A stretch of 64,000 nucleotides of DNA from Macrobrachium rosenbergii. Lineage: Eukaryota; Arthropoda; Malacostraca; Decapoda; Palaemonidae. The number at the start of each line of letters is the position of its first letter. Position 1 is the stretch's first letter. The notes under the pieces were generated by a model. That model was not told the DNA's origin, did not search any database, and saw nothing but the letters and a program-made list of their open reading frames with translations. The stretch is from assembly GCF_040412425.1 (NCBI RefSeq), contig NC_089783.1, forward strand, positions 38,864,125-38,928,124, in the 5' to 3' direction. The position numbers were made by a program, and so were the translations under genes. Positions 1 through 13,220 of the stretch are shown one piece after another.

Positions 1-236
1 GCCCGGTGGTGGCCTGTCCTATATCCTTGCCAGATGCACGATTATGGACAATTTTAACCTTACATAAAATAAAAACTACTGATGCTAGAGGGCTGCAATT
101 TGGTATGTTTGATGATTGGAGGGTAGGTGTTCAACATACCAATTTCCAGTCCTCTAGCCTCTGTACTTTTTTAAGATTTGAGGGCGGACGGACAGACAAA
201 GTCGACACAATAGTTTTCTTTTACAGAAAACTAAAA
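1..236 (+). mobile_element. Family A hairpin-rich element, copy 1 (cut by window edge)
   Basis: 3' part of a dispersed element seen five times in the window (also near 1123-1495, 28935-29339, 43588-43977 and 55209-55599). The signature is two inverted arms, AAACTACTGAGGCTAGAGGG and its complement, around a spacer containing GATTGGAGGGTGGATGATC. A purine-rich block follows with repeated CGGACGGACAGACAAAG. The 3' end is AGTTTTCTTTTACAGAAAACT followed by AAAA, and copies diverge right after it. The 5' part lies outside the window. The 123-residue open frame over this copy is not a gene. Confidence 0.8.
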
Positions 237-1122
237 GGCATATGCCGGACAACGAGACCGGTCCTTGACCCAACATTTATTTTTTTAACAGGAACACAAG
301 ACATTGCGTCATCTAGGGACGACTCTTCCTCGTCTTTAAAAGCTCCTGGCTATACAAAAGAAATATCATACAAATAGCAGTTATCAGCATGACAAACACC
401 GTGAATTTATACGCAGGCCAATGGAGAGGGAATGTAGTGGGGTGAGATCGTTCAGCTACCCATCAGGACATGACACTCAAAACCGCAATTTGATGACCAA
501 CGTCAACTGGAAGCTTCCCGGAGACCACCGCAATTAAGCTTTTATTCTTAAGGGAAGAGGCAACTTTAGGACTTCTTAATTTTTAATTAACCATTCCGCA
601 CCAGCTGAATTTTCACTGAATGTGTACCGATTCTTGCGACCTGTTGTTCTAAAAGTTTCGCTGGATTTCATAGATAAATTTTGTTCTACTATACTGATTT
701 GGCAAGATGACAAAATTGTCAAAATATTTAGGTTTCCGTATTTTTAATGCAATTTATAATTTCAAAGTCATTTAAAGCGCTTACCATAAAATTCCCGCAG
801 AAAATTAGAAGTAAAATAAAAATGTAAACAAATTACTGAGAAACACACAAAAAAAATATTTTCGTAAAATATTCACCAAAATTGTATATCAATGAATAAA
901 GAAAAAAAAACACGGTACTATAACTATTCAGAAATCATCAAAGATTCATGTCCTTTTTTGAATGTTGAAAACTGGTTAGTAAATATGAAAGCCTTGTGAC
1001 GTTGAATACAGAAATTTCGGTTTTGAGAAAATGTTCTCCAAAAGTTTTACGTTTGTTAGTCGTGGATTTGGACGTGGTATGTGGCTCCGTCTCTTCAGCT
1101 CCTGTCAAGAAATATTATCCTC
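237..1122. other. AT-rich stretch, nothing recognised
   Basis: No open frame, tandem repeat or known family was recognised here. It separates two family A copies of opposite orientation. Confidence 0.5.
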
Positions 1123-1495
1123 TTTTTAGTTTTCTGTAAAAGAAAAACTATTGAGATGGCAATTTGTCTGTCCATCCGCACTTTTTCTGTCCGCCCTCGG
1201 GTCTTAAAAACTACTGAGGCTAGAGGGCTGCAAATTGGTATGTTGATCATCCACCCTCCAATCATCAAACATACCAAATTGCCCCCTCTAGCCTCAGTAG
1301 TTTTTATTCTATTTAAGGCTAAAGCTAGCCATGATGGTGCGTCTGGCACTGCTGTAGGTGCCAAAAACACAGGCCACCACCGGGCCGTGGCTGAAAGTTT
1401 CATGGGCCGTGGCTGAGGGTTCATACAGCATTATATGCAGTACAGAAAACTCGATTGCGCCTAAGAAACTTCGGCCCATTTTTTACTTGTTTCAT
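1123..1495 (-). mobile_element. Family A hairpin-rich element, copy 2
   Basis: Nearly full-length minus-strand copy. On the minus strand it begins at about 1495 with a GCGCCxAAG-type hairpin next to GCAATCGAG, passes the CCCGGTGGTGGCC block, carries the large central inverted arms (about 1205-1300), and ends with the small AGTTTTC/GAAAACT hairpin at about 1125-1145. Because the arms are complementary, both strands show similar open frames (109 and 111 residues), which are artefacts. Confidence 0.8.
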
Positions 1496-2009
1496 TTCTT
1501 AATTACCTAATTACTCATTCTTGACTACAATAGGGGGTGGGTTGACTGGGGACAAGCGTAGATTGTACAGGAGAACGTCAAAATGTGGTACCCTGTATTC
1601 TATCTTTGATATGCAAGTCACATGTATTTCATTATACCCTGGTGCCTGAGTTCGATAAGTCATGTAAACAAAGCACGAGCAATAATGAAGTACACAAAGA
1701 GTTTGTTACTATACACGATGTATTTACGCAATGCAATTTTCAAACATTACTGCCATCAGAGCATAACAGCACTGATTCCAATCACTTTGAATGAGGGCTG
1801 TTAGGGGAATGTTATCTAATCATAAGTTTACAGTCCTGCAATGGAGAGAGACGAACATTTAACATTTTCCATTTATGGTGCAGAGTTAAAAGCGATTTCT
1901 GCAAATCAAGGTACAAAGAACTCATGGCATGGTCTTAGTATTTCCGAAGATAATGTATACCAAATAACAGGATTCATATGGGAATAACAGTACGCACACA
2001 GACAATGAA
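1496..2009. other. Unassigned sequence upstream of LINE remnant
   Basis: Two overlapping 60-70 residue frames occur (1585-1804), with no recognisable motif. Decayed 5' sequence of the LINE downstream may reach into this stretch, but I cannot show it. Confidence 0.4.
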
Positions 2010-3016
2010 GAGGGAGTGTGTTCGTTGTTTGAAGCAGTTGCATGAGAAGTTTGAAGATGTAGCGAGAAATCTGAATCTGACAGTATGGCTCTACAGAGAG
2101 CTTATGATAGAAACAACAGAGATGTAATGCAGAAGATGGTGGAGATGCGGGATATATAAGGCATATATTGAGCGCTTAAACATTTCTAATATTTGCAGAC
2201 AAGAGAGTGACTGGTCTGGTGACAAAGTGGGAGGTTTTAGACAAGGGTTTGTTATGTTTACGTGGGTGTTCAATATCATTGTGGATGGAGTCTTGCAAAA
2301 AGCCAGAGAAAGGACATTACTAGATGTAAGTTCAAAGTTCTAAGATAAGAAAATGGGTCGTGAAGGAACTGTGGAAAGGTTTATATTTGCTGATCATTTA
2401 GTATATTTTTGGCATATTGGAGAGAGTGTGATAATCTAAACAAAAATTTCATACTTTTTTGCCAGTTGAACAAGGATTAGGAAGGTGGGTGTAAATTGAG
2501 TAATTAAGCAGGAATGCCTTTTAATCCAGGCTGGAAAAATAGGTAGGGATGTTGAGCTACCTCTTCTTTAAAGAAGTGAATTGTGGTTTTGGAACAAAAA
2601 ATAAAAAAGGACAAATTTTTTATATCGTGTCTTTATTTTAATTTCCGTTCTACAGCCACACCAGACTTCCTTGAATTTCAGACACACTTATGGTTAATTA
2701 ACCTTTATTTTGCAACCACCCTGTTGCCTCTTGATCACCTGGTTTAGAAGTAAAATGAATATTAGCTGTTAGTACCCTAGATAGGATACAAGAAGAATAG
2801 GAATAAGGAGATATGCAGAAACCCATGGAACAGGTATAAGGAGTAGTGCAAGTCAAAGGATTAATGAAAGTTTTGAGATGGCCCGGCAACGAGGAGAGAA
2901 TGGAAGAATACAGGCTAGAGAAAAGAACATAAATTCAGAAGCGCTAGGAGACAGGAAGAAAAAACGATCCAGAAAATTCTTGAAAGGTGGCATGGAAGAT
3001 GATTTAGTGTCCAAGT
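2010..3016 (+). pseudogene. Decayed LINE reverse transcriptase (ORF2 remnant)
   Basis: Remnant of a non-LTR retrotransposon polymerase, broken by several stops and frameshifts. Motifs run in the correct order on the plus strand. A KQLHEKF block lies at about 2028-2050. AYDR is at 2100-2111, the usual position of the first catalytic Asp region (family form KAYDR). ESDW is near 2204, followed by RQGFVMFTWVFNIIVDGV at about 2239-2291 (family form RQGCVMSPWLFNIYMDGV). FADH at 2386-2397 stands in place of the catalytic FADD, so the second Asp is lost. A C-terminal LRWPGNEERMEEYRLEKR block lies at about 2874-2930. Internal stops include one after RDI near 2158. The motif set resembles RTE-like or related decapod LINEs; the clade was not tested. 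A minus-strand relative lies at 52735-53075. Confidence 0.75.
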
Positions 3017-3176
3017 AACTATGGAGCGTTTGAGTGCTTGCGTGTGTGTGTGTGTGTGTTCATACTGTTCCTGATAATCCGTTGTTCAGGTGTGTGGAGC
3101 AACTATTGTCTTTGCAAAGAAGTATCATCCTCGATTCGGCACTTCAAGTATGAAATGTCTTGATGCTTCCCACTTT

Positions 3177-3330
<154 letters not shown>

Positions 3331-3635
3331 GCACAACATTTAGCCAGTTTCTCAAACTGGGAGCGCCATCGAAGAAAGGAACGGGGTAACTAAACACAAA
3401 GCTTATCACGCTTACACAATTTCCCTATATTTTGCCAGCGCACTAGTGCTTCCTGGCAGGCAAGACTCCCTTTCAAATACCTCTTCCTTGGAAGTGTCTG
3501 AGTAAAAACACGCTACGATACATTAGCAATGCCAGTAGAACATTTATATCTCATCGACCTATCATGAAGGTCATTGAGACGGAATGCACTTCTATTTAGT
3601 AAGGCACTGGTTGTAATTACGTTGCATTTCTTTCT

Positions 3636-3933
<298 letters not shown>

Positions 3934-3934
<1 letters not shown>

Positions 3935-4523
3935 CTTTTAAATGTGTACCTTGACAACTGACGGATGAATTTAAGGATTTTCGTCAGTTTCAAGCATCAG
4001 TTCGTAAGTTCTTTAAAACAACGTTGCCACGAAAAGTTTTGGAATTCTCAACTCCTCGAGCAGAATATTGGGAGGTGAGAAAAACTGGAGGTTTAAGTTG
4101 TTCAGCAAACCGTCAGATTGGTGGATTAATCGATGTTGGATGCATTTAGCAATGTGCCGTTTGTATGTTTTGTCGGCTTTTCAGTCGCAATAATGTCAGG
4201 GCTTTCAATACTGGTCCCTGAAGTTGCATGTTGAAGTTCAATCTCTCCTGAGCTAAAAAGAAGGTCGCGAATATGGAAAGATTCAATCAATTAAAGTAAT
4301 AAACACACAATCTAAAACTGCTGCTTTGAACTTCAGCAAAAAAAATTAAACTTAGATTTGCGTAACTGCAGGACTTATTATCTGATAATTACGCTTTATC
4401 ACATTATACAACATATACGAGTATCAACTTTTTATTTAGTTAAATGGATTTTCTATAAAATAGTGGCATAAAATAAATCGCAAGCTGTACTGATCACAAC
4501 ACTATTTACTGTCTGATTATTAA

Positions 4524-4526
<3 letters not shown>
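3934..4526. other. Unique sequence, nothing recognised
   Basis: AT-rich sequence with no supported gene or known repeat between two TA tracts. Confidence 0.4.

Positions 4527-4597
<71 letters not shown>
4527..4597. repeat. (TA)n microsatellite
   Basis: Pure AT/TA tract of about 71 bp. Confidence 0.95.
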
Positions 4598-4600
<3 letters not shown>

Positions 4601-4736
4601 GGATATGCCACACACTGCTAGTAAAGGACCGTGTGCCGAAAGCCCTGGCAACCACTCGTGGCATTTGCCTTTATTCATACATTCAGCACGTTCCATATCT
4701 TCGTGAGTCAGTTATACATACATACATGTATATATA

Positions 4737-4918
<182 letters not shown>

Positions 4919-5490
4919 GGTATGCATGCATTTATGTACGCATCATTTAATGCCTGCTAGCTTATTTTTTCACCTTCCAAGAAGCATGTTCATTAATATG
5001 CCAATACTACTGAATACGTAGTACCGAAGATTCGTAAATTTTGAGGCCTTTTCTTTCCAAAATCATCCTCCATTTTTCCATGCCACTTATACTATGGTCT
5101 CAGCCTTCCTTTGTCTTGAACCTTTAATTATATAAACTACTGTCTATAATCAATACCGTTACTTCCCTATTTCTCATCGCGACCTTCTCTTATTTTGTAG
5201 GATCAATATCTCTGAAAATTCATGAACTCTAGATACCTGGCGCTTCTGTAAAATTCCTCTGTAAAGAGTCACTTCCCTCTTGTTTTTCATTTGATGAAAT
5301 ACGATTATATCTTTGGGGGAACTCGGGATAAAAACGCTAACTTTATCTTTTCTTCGCCTGCCTAGGATCTTTAAATCAGCAAAGAGATTCTAGAACATAC
5401 TCGGGACGGAGAAATTTGGGGGGGTCGCCGGGGATAATCAATGCTCTTGACCTAGGTAATGATAATCACGCAGGAGTATCAGAGACAGGT

Positions 5491-5750
5491 TCCATGTAAT
5501 AAGACTGTTGACGGTTACTCTAATAGTTGCATGTAACAAGATTGTTGACGGTTACTCTAATAGTTTCATGTAACAAGATTGTTCACGGTTGCTCTAATAG
5601 TTTCATGTAACAAGACTGTGGACGGTTACTCTAATAGTATTCTGTAATGAGATTGTTGACGGTTACTCTAACAGAATCATGTAATAAAATTGTTGCCGGT
5701 TACTCTAATAGTTTCATATAAAAAGTTTGTTGACGGTTACTCTAATAGGG
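5491..5750. repeat. 37-bp minisatellite, array 1 (about 7 copies)
   Basis: Unit pattern is CATGTAACAAGATTGTTGAC followed by GGTTACTCTAATAGTTT. Unit starts at 5493, 5530, 5567 and 5604 give an exact 37-bp spacing. Each unit contains nested dyads: GTAAC...GTTAC, and AACAA GA TTGTT. The same unit recurs in a larger array at 7298-8193. Confidence 0.95.
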
Positions 5751-7297
5751 CAAATGATCGGGCGTGACACACATCGGTGGCAGAATTTTCACTCTTCACT
5801 CGATATTTAATTGGAAACATGACAAAAATATTAAACCTTTAAGAAAACCTTTCAAAAGGTTGAAGCTTCATTAACAAAATGAGCTATAGGAAACTGCCGT
5901 ACGAACTAAAATAAGCATGTGAAGTCTTCGTAAAATAAGCGTTCAAGGCAATTTTGAATCCAATATGGCGTCCCCCCAAATGCTGATGCAACCTGAATGG
6001 CGCTTGGACACTTCCTTCCCAGCGCTTATTTACCGGTGTACTGAACACTAATCGCGTATATATGTAATGTTTATCGATATTGCTCATGTGGTTGAACTGA
6101 AATACATTTTTGCCTTTAATCCGTGGTTTTATACTTACCGACACCACAACTGAAGCTCCACAGTGCTTATTTGATTGTAATTATACACATTTTGTTCTTA
6201 ATTCACTCAAAATACCACTTAAAATACTCGAGAATTTGTTTACAGTACTTTACTCCATCAAAGTAGCGAAACTGTGGCGGGAACAATTTTCCAGCCTTAT
6301 TGTACATCTGGCTGCCACAAACATCCGAGAGCGGACGACGCATTAGTGAATTGATTACGATAGAAATGTAGTATTTTGTTGTTAGGACTTTTCATTTATT
6401 AAGTCCATATTACTATGCATACTTCTGAGACATGTAATGTGTACATATGAATGTTACCACTTTGGCAAAAATGCAAGAAAGTTGAGTATGACAATTTATC
6501 TAGAATTGGTGCGAGACGTCATGACGTCAAAATACAGGACTGAAATAAAGTTTTAAATCCAAAATCATTACTTAAAACACTACTATATTTGACAAAACTT
6601 ACACTATGTATGTGATATATATTACACTGCATGTAATATATATTAATAAATAAAAAGAAAAATAGGAAAAAGCGAAAAATAACTACATCGTAATGTTCAC
6701 AGCAAAAGCGTTGAAATTTGTCTCAGGAATCTGGTTTGTTCCAAGAACGAATATTTTCAAATGAATTATAATGAACACGTAATACAATTACTCAATTTAT
6801 AACCTTATTCTGGTGCTTAGCTACCTAATTTTACTTAAATATTATCTAGCACTCTGGCGTCCCCAAGTAAGCCAGCGTTTACCATTGATGTAAAAGAAAC
6901 GATATCAGCGTCTATGGGTACAAAATTTTTTGCAGATTTAACACAGGAAATGGGAAATTTGTTTACACAAGTGACTCTGCAAATATCGAGATGACGTCAC
7001 CCATCCACCTTTAAAGTGTTTTAAATAAAAGTTTCGAGAGGGTCATGGCCGGTAAGTTAGCACAGCGCACGGCTAAATCTTGATGAACTTCTGGTTAATC
7101 GGAAAATATGCCATTATTTCGTAATTTAGGAGAAAACAGTTACTTTGATAGGAACGCAGACGTCTCGGCGCGTTGTATACTGTAGAGGGGGGCACAAGTA
7201 TCACTGAAGCTGATGAGGGCGCGTTCATATGCATTTTCTAGAGATGTCCAAACAACGGAGGAATTACGCAGTGTATCACGGCCCGAGCATTTACCCT
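5751..7297. other. Unique spacer between the two 37-bp arrays
   Basis: About 1.55 kb with no recognised family. Two 78-87 residue frames overlap on opposite strands (5884-6147 minus, 6110-6346 plus); neither has recognisable motifs. Short stretches are relatively GC-rich (around 6990-7060 and 7150-7290). Confidence 0.4.
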
Positions 7298-8193
7298 AGT
7301 ATCACGTAATAAGATTGTAGACTGTTACTCTAATAGAATCATGTAATAAGATTTTTGACGGTTACTCTAATAGTATCATGTTATTAATAAGATTGTTGCT
7401 AGTTACTCAGATAGTATCATGTAACAAGACTGTTGACGGTTACTCTAATAGTATTACACAATAAGGTTGTTGACAGTTACTCTAATAGAATCATGTAACA
7501 AGCTTGTTCATGGTTACTCTAATAGAATCCTGTAACAAGATTGTTTATAGTTACTCTAATAGTATCACGTAATAATATTGTTGACGGTTAATCTAATACA
7601 ACCATATAACAAGATTGCTGATGGTAACTCTAATAGAATCACTTAACAAGACTGGCGACGGTTACTCTAATATAATCATGTAACAAGATTGTTTATGGTT
7701 ACTCTAGCAGAATCATGTAACAAGATTGTTGACCGTTACTCCAATAATATCTCGTAATAAGATTGTTAAACGGTTACTTTAATAGTATCATGTAATAAGA
7801 TTGTTGACTGTTACTCTAACAGAATCATGTAACAAGATTGTTGACCGTTACTCTAATACTATCTCGTAATAAGATTGGTGACGGTTACTCTAATAGAATC
7901 ATGTAACAAGATTGTTTATGGTTACTCTAATAGAATAATGTAACAAGACTTTTGACGGTTACTCTACTAGTATCACGTAATAAGATTGTTAACGGTTACT
8001 TTAATAGAATCATGTAACAAGATTGCTGACGGTTACTCTAACAGAATCACGTAACAAGATTGTTGATGGTTACTCTAATAGAATCATGTAACACGATTGT
8101 TGATGGTTACTCTAACAGAATCATGTAACAATATTGTTGATGGTTACTCTAATAGTAACATGTAATAAGATTGCTGACATTTACTCTAATAGA
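7298..8193. repeat. 37-bp minisatellite, array 2 (about 24 copies)
   Basis: Long array of the same 37-bp unit as at 5.5 kb, in the same orientation. Variation between units is mostly single-base (CATGTAAC or CACGTAAT, GACGG or GATGG, TAATAG or TAACAG), with a few small indels such as ATGTTATTAATAAG near 7378. Confidence 0.95.
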
Positions 8194-8481
8194 GGAATTC
8201 TTTTGTTTTCTTTTTTGTTTATCAATAGCTGCTACTTTACCTTCCGAGTCTCCGCATAACGTTTAAAATTTGCGTAGGCGAATTAAACATGCAAATGGGT
8301 TCCACCGCATATACGACAATTGGAGTTTAGAATCTCACTTTTCTTTTTTTTCTTGATTTTACAAAGGTTGTGACTCATCTCACGGAAAAATCGTTTGAGT
8401 AGTCAGTAAACTATTATCTGGTACTAGTGGGTCAAGCAGACATGCACCTGATACCAGGAAATCCAGGTCGCGCCTAAGTTC

Positions 8482-8484
<3 letters not shown>

Positions 8485-8566
<82 letters not shown>

Positions 8567-8592
8567 TACATTTATATGTGTGTGTGTGTGTA
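8485..8592. repeat. (TA)n with short (TG)n
   Basis: TA tract 8485-8560, degenerate CATATATACATTTATATG, then a short GTGTGTGTGTGT run. Confidence 0.9.
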
Positions 8593-9114
8593 AATGACAG
8601 GATTTCTGGGGGAATATACACCAGTGAAATAACAACACAAAATAGTCATACCCCCTACCATGAAAAGAAAAAGATCAGCGTCACACAAGCACATAATAAT
8701 TTGCTTACGTATAAAAAAAATGTAAGTACAACAACTAATTTCGCTATTCTCCTCGGCCAACATCGCTGGCGTTATTGACATAATATAAACACAGCCACAC
8801 CCGTTGCTGAATAATTTATGATTTTCATTTATTTTGGTGAACGGCTCATTAGCAAAATTCTTTCCTGGCTGTTGCTAGTCAACTCGTTCCACATCGACCC
8901 GGGTAGATGGGCCATTATCGTAATAGTCCATAATGAGGAATAATTAGTGATTAAGAGAAATTTTGTTAGGATAGAGAGAGAGAGAGTGGAGCAGAGATGT
9001 GAGGGATTAGCTATGAGCTTTACAATAAGTAACGTAAGAGACGAGGTGAAATTATTGGACTTTAGAACGAAAGGTCTAGACTCTAGAGAGATTGGTCGGG
9101 TTTTCATAGCGAAG

Positions 9115-9191
<77 letters not shown>
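9115..9191. repeat. (ATT)n microsatellite
   Basis: About 25 ATT units immediately upstream of a SINE copy. Confidence 0.95.
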
Positions 9192-9192
<1 letters not shown>

Positions 9193-9205
9193 ACTCCTCA
9201 CAACA

Positions 9206-9486
9206 TAGTTCCTCGTTAGGCGAGTAGATTCCGTTCTCAGCTAGCACTCTGCTGGCCGCGAGTTCGAATCTCCGACAGGCCAATGAAGAATAAGAAGGAT
9301 TTATTTCTGGTGGTAGAAATTCATTTCTCGCTATAATGTGGCTCGGATTCTACAATATGCTGTAGGTCCCCTTGCTAGGTAACCAATTGGTTCTTAGCCA
9401 AGTAAAATAAATCTAATCCTTCGGGCCAGCCCTAGGAGAGCTGTTAATCAGCTCAGTGGTCTGGTTAAACTAAGGTATACTTTTTT
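9206..9486 (+). mobile_element. SINE family S1 (tRNA-derived), copy 1
   Basis: About 280-bp element shared with 45483-45746. The head starts TAGTTCCTCGTTxGGCxxGTAGA and carries a B-box-like GAGTTCGAATCTCC at about 9260-9273. The body contains GCTAGGTAACCAATTGGTTC, then AAATCTAATCCTTCGGGCCAG, and ends CAGTGGTCTGGTTAAACTAA followed by a T-rich run. I recall this body as a common decapod SINE. It is non-coding and would depend on a LINE for movement. Confidence 0.8.
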
Positions 9487-9542
9487 CCTCACAACGTACA
9501 CTAACCTCGTGAAAACATCATTTGGTGACATTTACGGTTTCG

Positions 9543-9546
<4 letters not shown>

Positions 9547-9600
<54 letters not shown>
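9547..9600. repeat. (AAT)n microsatellite
   Basis: About 18 AAT units. Confidence 0.95.
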
Positions 9601-9601
<1 letters not shown>

Positions 9602-10154
9602 ATGCTGCAAAACTATTCACCAGGTGTCTATGGCCAGGAATAGTAAAATTATAAGTACCGGAGGTCTCAGCCCAATTAAGTTTTGACAGATGAGTAAAAG
9701 GAATGAAATAAACTTGATGGGAATATAGTTGGTTTTAGGATAATGAACAATGAAGATTCAGATAAACATATACATTAATAAACTGTTACTCTGCGTACTG
9801 GAGACTGACACTGGTGTGTGAATGCAACACACTGATTATCTTTGTCAGTACATGAGTTTATAAATAGTAGAAAAAATTGTAGTTGGTATTTTATTACCGC
9901 CATGATAAAATGAGTATGTATATATCGTAATCTAAATGATTTTATACGTATTTAAAGATATAAATTACCACCTGAAACAGTTTTTAACAATATTTCCTAT
10001 GAATACTAACGGTTACTGCTCTTCAGTGGGTATTATTACGAATACTATTATTACTAATATATCACGAACATTATGAATATAGCCATTACTATTTTTATCC
10101 TTTTATCTCGTGCACCTAAAGTGTATTATATTGTCTCTGAGTTGATATACAGGA

Positions 10155-10201
<47 letters not shown>
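10155..10201. repeat. (ATT)n microsatellite
   Basis: About 15 ATT units. Confidence 0.95.
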
Positions 10202-10202
<1 letters not shown>

Positions 10203-11188
10203 TGAATTCACCCTACCGCATTTCTACATTAATAATAGTCCACCGTGGAAACTTACAACCGAATAAGGAGTGACTATTTTGATAAAATTTTCTTAGAAAA
10301 TTACAAGATATTTGTGGGAGTCATTACTTTTTCAATTTTTATCATTCTTTTCAGAGTTCCAACATCCAAATAAGAAATGGTTACATATTTCCTGTAACCT
10401 CTAATCGCACAAATATCCATCAGTGTCCTATATGAGGTCGGTGACCTGAAATATTCGCGTACTTCAAATTATATTTGGTGCTGAACGCAATGAGTCATTT
10501 TCAGATAACTCCACAACGATCTGTATATTATATTATTTACAGATATTCCGACAAAGCAGCTAATTTCCTTCACGTCACCGCAAGATTCAAACAAAAAGAA
10601 AGTTATGAAAAATATACTTCGTGATTGACGGAAATAAAAGCATAAATTTCTCCCCTCACTCTCTAATTTTATAAAGTTGTAAATCAACAAACAGGCTTCG
10701 ATTGAATAGAATGCTAAACGATAATTTAAAAAAAGAAAGAAAAAAAGACCATGGAAAAATATGAACGAGAAAATTAGAGAAAAAAAATGACCTAACCTGA
10801 GTCCAACTGGAGTATGAGTTATGCAAAGCATAAATTAAATTCCCTCGCCAGACATAAATTACGATGAAATGAAACTAAATTACGACGTGAGGGATCTCGC
10901 ACTTACAATATCATGAAACGGAATAAAGAATAACCGTTAATTTTTCAAGGACGGAAGTATCATGCGAAGCATGTCGGCTATTTTCTTCTTCTTTTTCTCT
11001 CTCTCTTTCTCTCATTATTATTGTAAGTGACTTACTGCTACGTACAGCGATGGTCATTTTCTGCAGGAGCCGATGGGATAGGCAATCTCATGCCTAATCT
11101 ATTCATTCTTGGCTGAATTATTTAAACAAAAAGAGAAACCTAACTTGAGTTCTAAGACATTTTTAACTGCAATGTTGAACATCGTTAT
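10202..11188. other. AT-rich unique sequence
   Basis: The only long frame is 120 residues on the minus strand (10469-10831). It has an F/S/Y-rich composition, as expected from AT-rich noise, and no motif, so I do not call it a gene. Confidence 0.4.
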
Positions 11189-11293
11189 GAAGGGGTTGCA
11201 GCTAGGGGCCGAAGGGACGCTGCAAAGAACCTTAAATAATGCCTACAGTGCACCGCATGAGGTGCACTGACGGCACTACCACACCCCCTACGG
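11189..11293 (+). mobile_element. Family B dispersed repeat, 3' fragment
   Basis: Carries the family B 3' signature GGGGTTGCAGCTAGGGGCCG, then GGGACGCTGCAAAGAACCTT, a short inverted pair GTGCACCGCATGAGGTGCAC, and GACGGCACTACC. Other copies: 31341-31637, 33125-33250 (minus), 36846-37025, 37752-37880 and 52531-52650. Confidence 0.8.
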
Positions 11294-11297
11294 AGAT

Positions 11298-11392
11298 TCA
11301 GAAGATGAGCCCTATTCATATGGAACAAGCCCACATGGGCCATTGACCCGGCCAGAATGTAATTCTCCTAATAGAAAATTAGCTTACATTAT
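11298..11392 (-). mobile_element. LINE L1x 3' end fragment (AAT-tail family)
   Basis: Begins CAGAAGATGAGCCCTATTCA and continues TATGGAACAAGCCCACA, matching the antisense form of the 3' end seen at 33326-33541 and 44100-44481. It abuts the family B fragment directly. The last ~37 bp hold a nested hairpin (AATGTAA...TTACATT around CTAAT...ATTAG). Confidence 0.65.
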
Positions 11393-11962
11393 TTTAAACA
11401 AGTAAAAAATTATTGTGATAAAAAGAATTCACAATGCCCTTAAGCTTAATTAGTAATCAACAAAAACCTCACAGTGCAAATTGCCCTAGCTGGACATTTT
11501 TTCTCATAGCAGAGGCATTTAAACAAAACAGAGCAGAAAATCTAATAGTAGACGGAGAGACTGATGATTAGTAATATCTATAGCCTAAAAGCCTAGGAGA
11601 TTTTTTTTTCATATTTTTATATGAAAGAATGCATCAACAGACTTCCATATGATAACAAGAGTCATATCAAAACAGTTGCAATTTTCCAATAAGCTTAATT
11701 TTTCTGTCTTTGTATAGCAGCGTTTATTATTCATTTGTTTATTCTTTTTCTTTTTTTTTTTGCCCGGACATATCCCTCACAGTAGGGGAGGGATTTACAA
11801 CACTGCAACCCTAAAATGGCATAACATATTTCATCCTTCCCGTTTCTGAGAAATTCTGTCATAAAATATGTTTTCAACCCCAAAGGCCACAAGAAAAGAC
11901 GGGAAAATTAACCATATTTCCCTTACCACCACAACCGCCTCGCTCGTCCCTTGTCCTTCACA

Positions 11963-11965
<3 letters not shown>
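11393..11965. other. AT-rich unique sequence
   Basis: Nothing recognised beyond short T and A runs. Confidence 0.4.

Positions 11966-12029
<64 letters not shown>
11966..12029. repeat. (CT)n microsatellite
   Basis: CT tract of about 62 bp. SLSL and RERE frames on the two strands are translations of it. Confidence 0.95.
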
Positions 12030-12032
<3 letters not shown>

Positions 12033-13112
12033 CTCGTACTCTTTTCAGATCTCACCCGGCTTTAGGTGACAAAAAAGGGAAATCTTTTATCAAAAAAGAT
12101 ATAACAATCACAAAAAAACTTTACTTCTTTTACTAATTTTTTTTTCAGAGACTTTATTTATATAACTATTTCATAATTTATTAGTGAATGTGAATAAACC
12201 ATTTGTTATTTATTAATATTATTAAAGCTCCTTCTTTTGTACTAGATGTGTATATTGCTGTTCTCTCAGTAGTATAGACATCTAATATAAAAGGAGTTTT
12301 TATATTTAAAAATAAAAAAAACTGTTCGTTCACATTCAAAAATAAATTATGAAATAGTGATATAAATAAAGTCTGTGAAAAAAAAATGAGTAAAAGAGGT
12401 AAAAAAGGGTTTAAAACACTAGTTAATGAAGTGAAGTGCTTTATCAAACAAATGAAAGAAAATGAAACATGTTTCCTTTTTTTAATCGTCTTTTCCCTAA
12501 AGCGCTTCCTGTGCCTTAGATTATAACGAAGTTTACCTGTGTTACTTATTCACAGGTCTTTGCACTGTCATGCCGGCTTAAAGAAGACATGCCGATAGAG
12601 TTTAGGGTCCCTCGACTCTCAAGTTAATGCTTTATCGATTGACTTAACAGTCAAGGTAATTTTTAGTGGACTTAATTTATGAAACGGGAATGAAAGATAT
12701 ATTGGTGATTACGCAAAAAAAAAAAAAAATCTATTTTTATGTTTGGGTTCAATTACGTCATGGATTTTCCTGGTCGATAATTGCTAATGGAACGGACATG
12801 CTTATGATAAAAGTACCCAAATTGCTTTCATGAAGTTATTTATAATATATATTAGTGCATAAATCTGAGGGGCATGTAGTATTTTCTTAAATGTGATACG
12901 TTTTATAATTGTCCAAACTGATGGTGTTTCAGTCCAAGTGTTGAATTCATAAAAAATTATATGCGTTATCTTGCAAAGCAACCAAGTTAACATTATTTTC
13001 TGGGTATATTTCTGCCTGATGTCGCTGTATTTCGTAAGAGAAGATTATATATGTGAAAGGTAATGAAGACCAAGTCATTCTGAATATATATACATCATAT
13101 ATATGTATATTC

Positions 13113-13114
<2 letters not shown>
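12030..13114. other. AT-rich unique sequence
   Basis: No supported gene. Two minus-strand frames of 63 and 88 residues (12181-12447 and 12802-12993) lack motifs. Confidence 0.4.
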
Positions 13115-13193
<79 letters not shown>

Positions 13194-13220
13194 TGTATGT
13201 AATATTAAGTAATATATATG

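Noticed and set aside
6..377. 123-residue plus-strand frame
   Set aside because: It lies mostly on a family A repeat copy, and other copies do not keep the frame.
7298..8193. CRISPR-like array (37-bp repeats)
   Set aside because: The 37-bp units are directly contiguous with no unique spacers, and the sequence context is clearly eukaryotic.
10469..10831. 120-residue minus-strand frame
   Set aside because: Composition (F, S, L, Y, I) is typical of AT-rich noise and no motif is visible.
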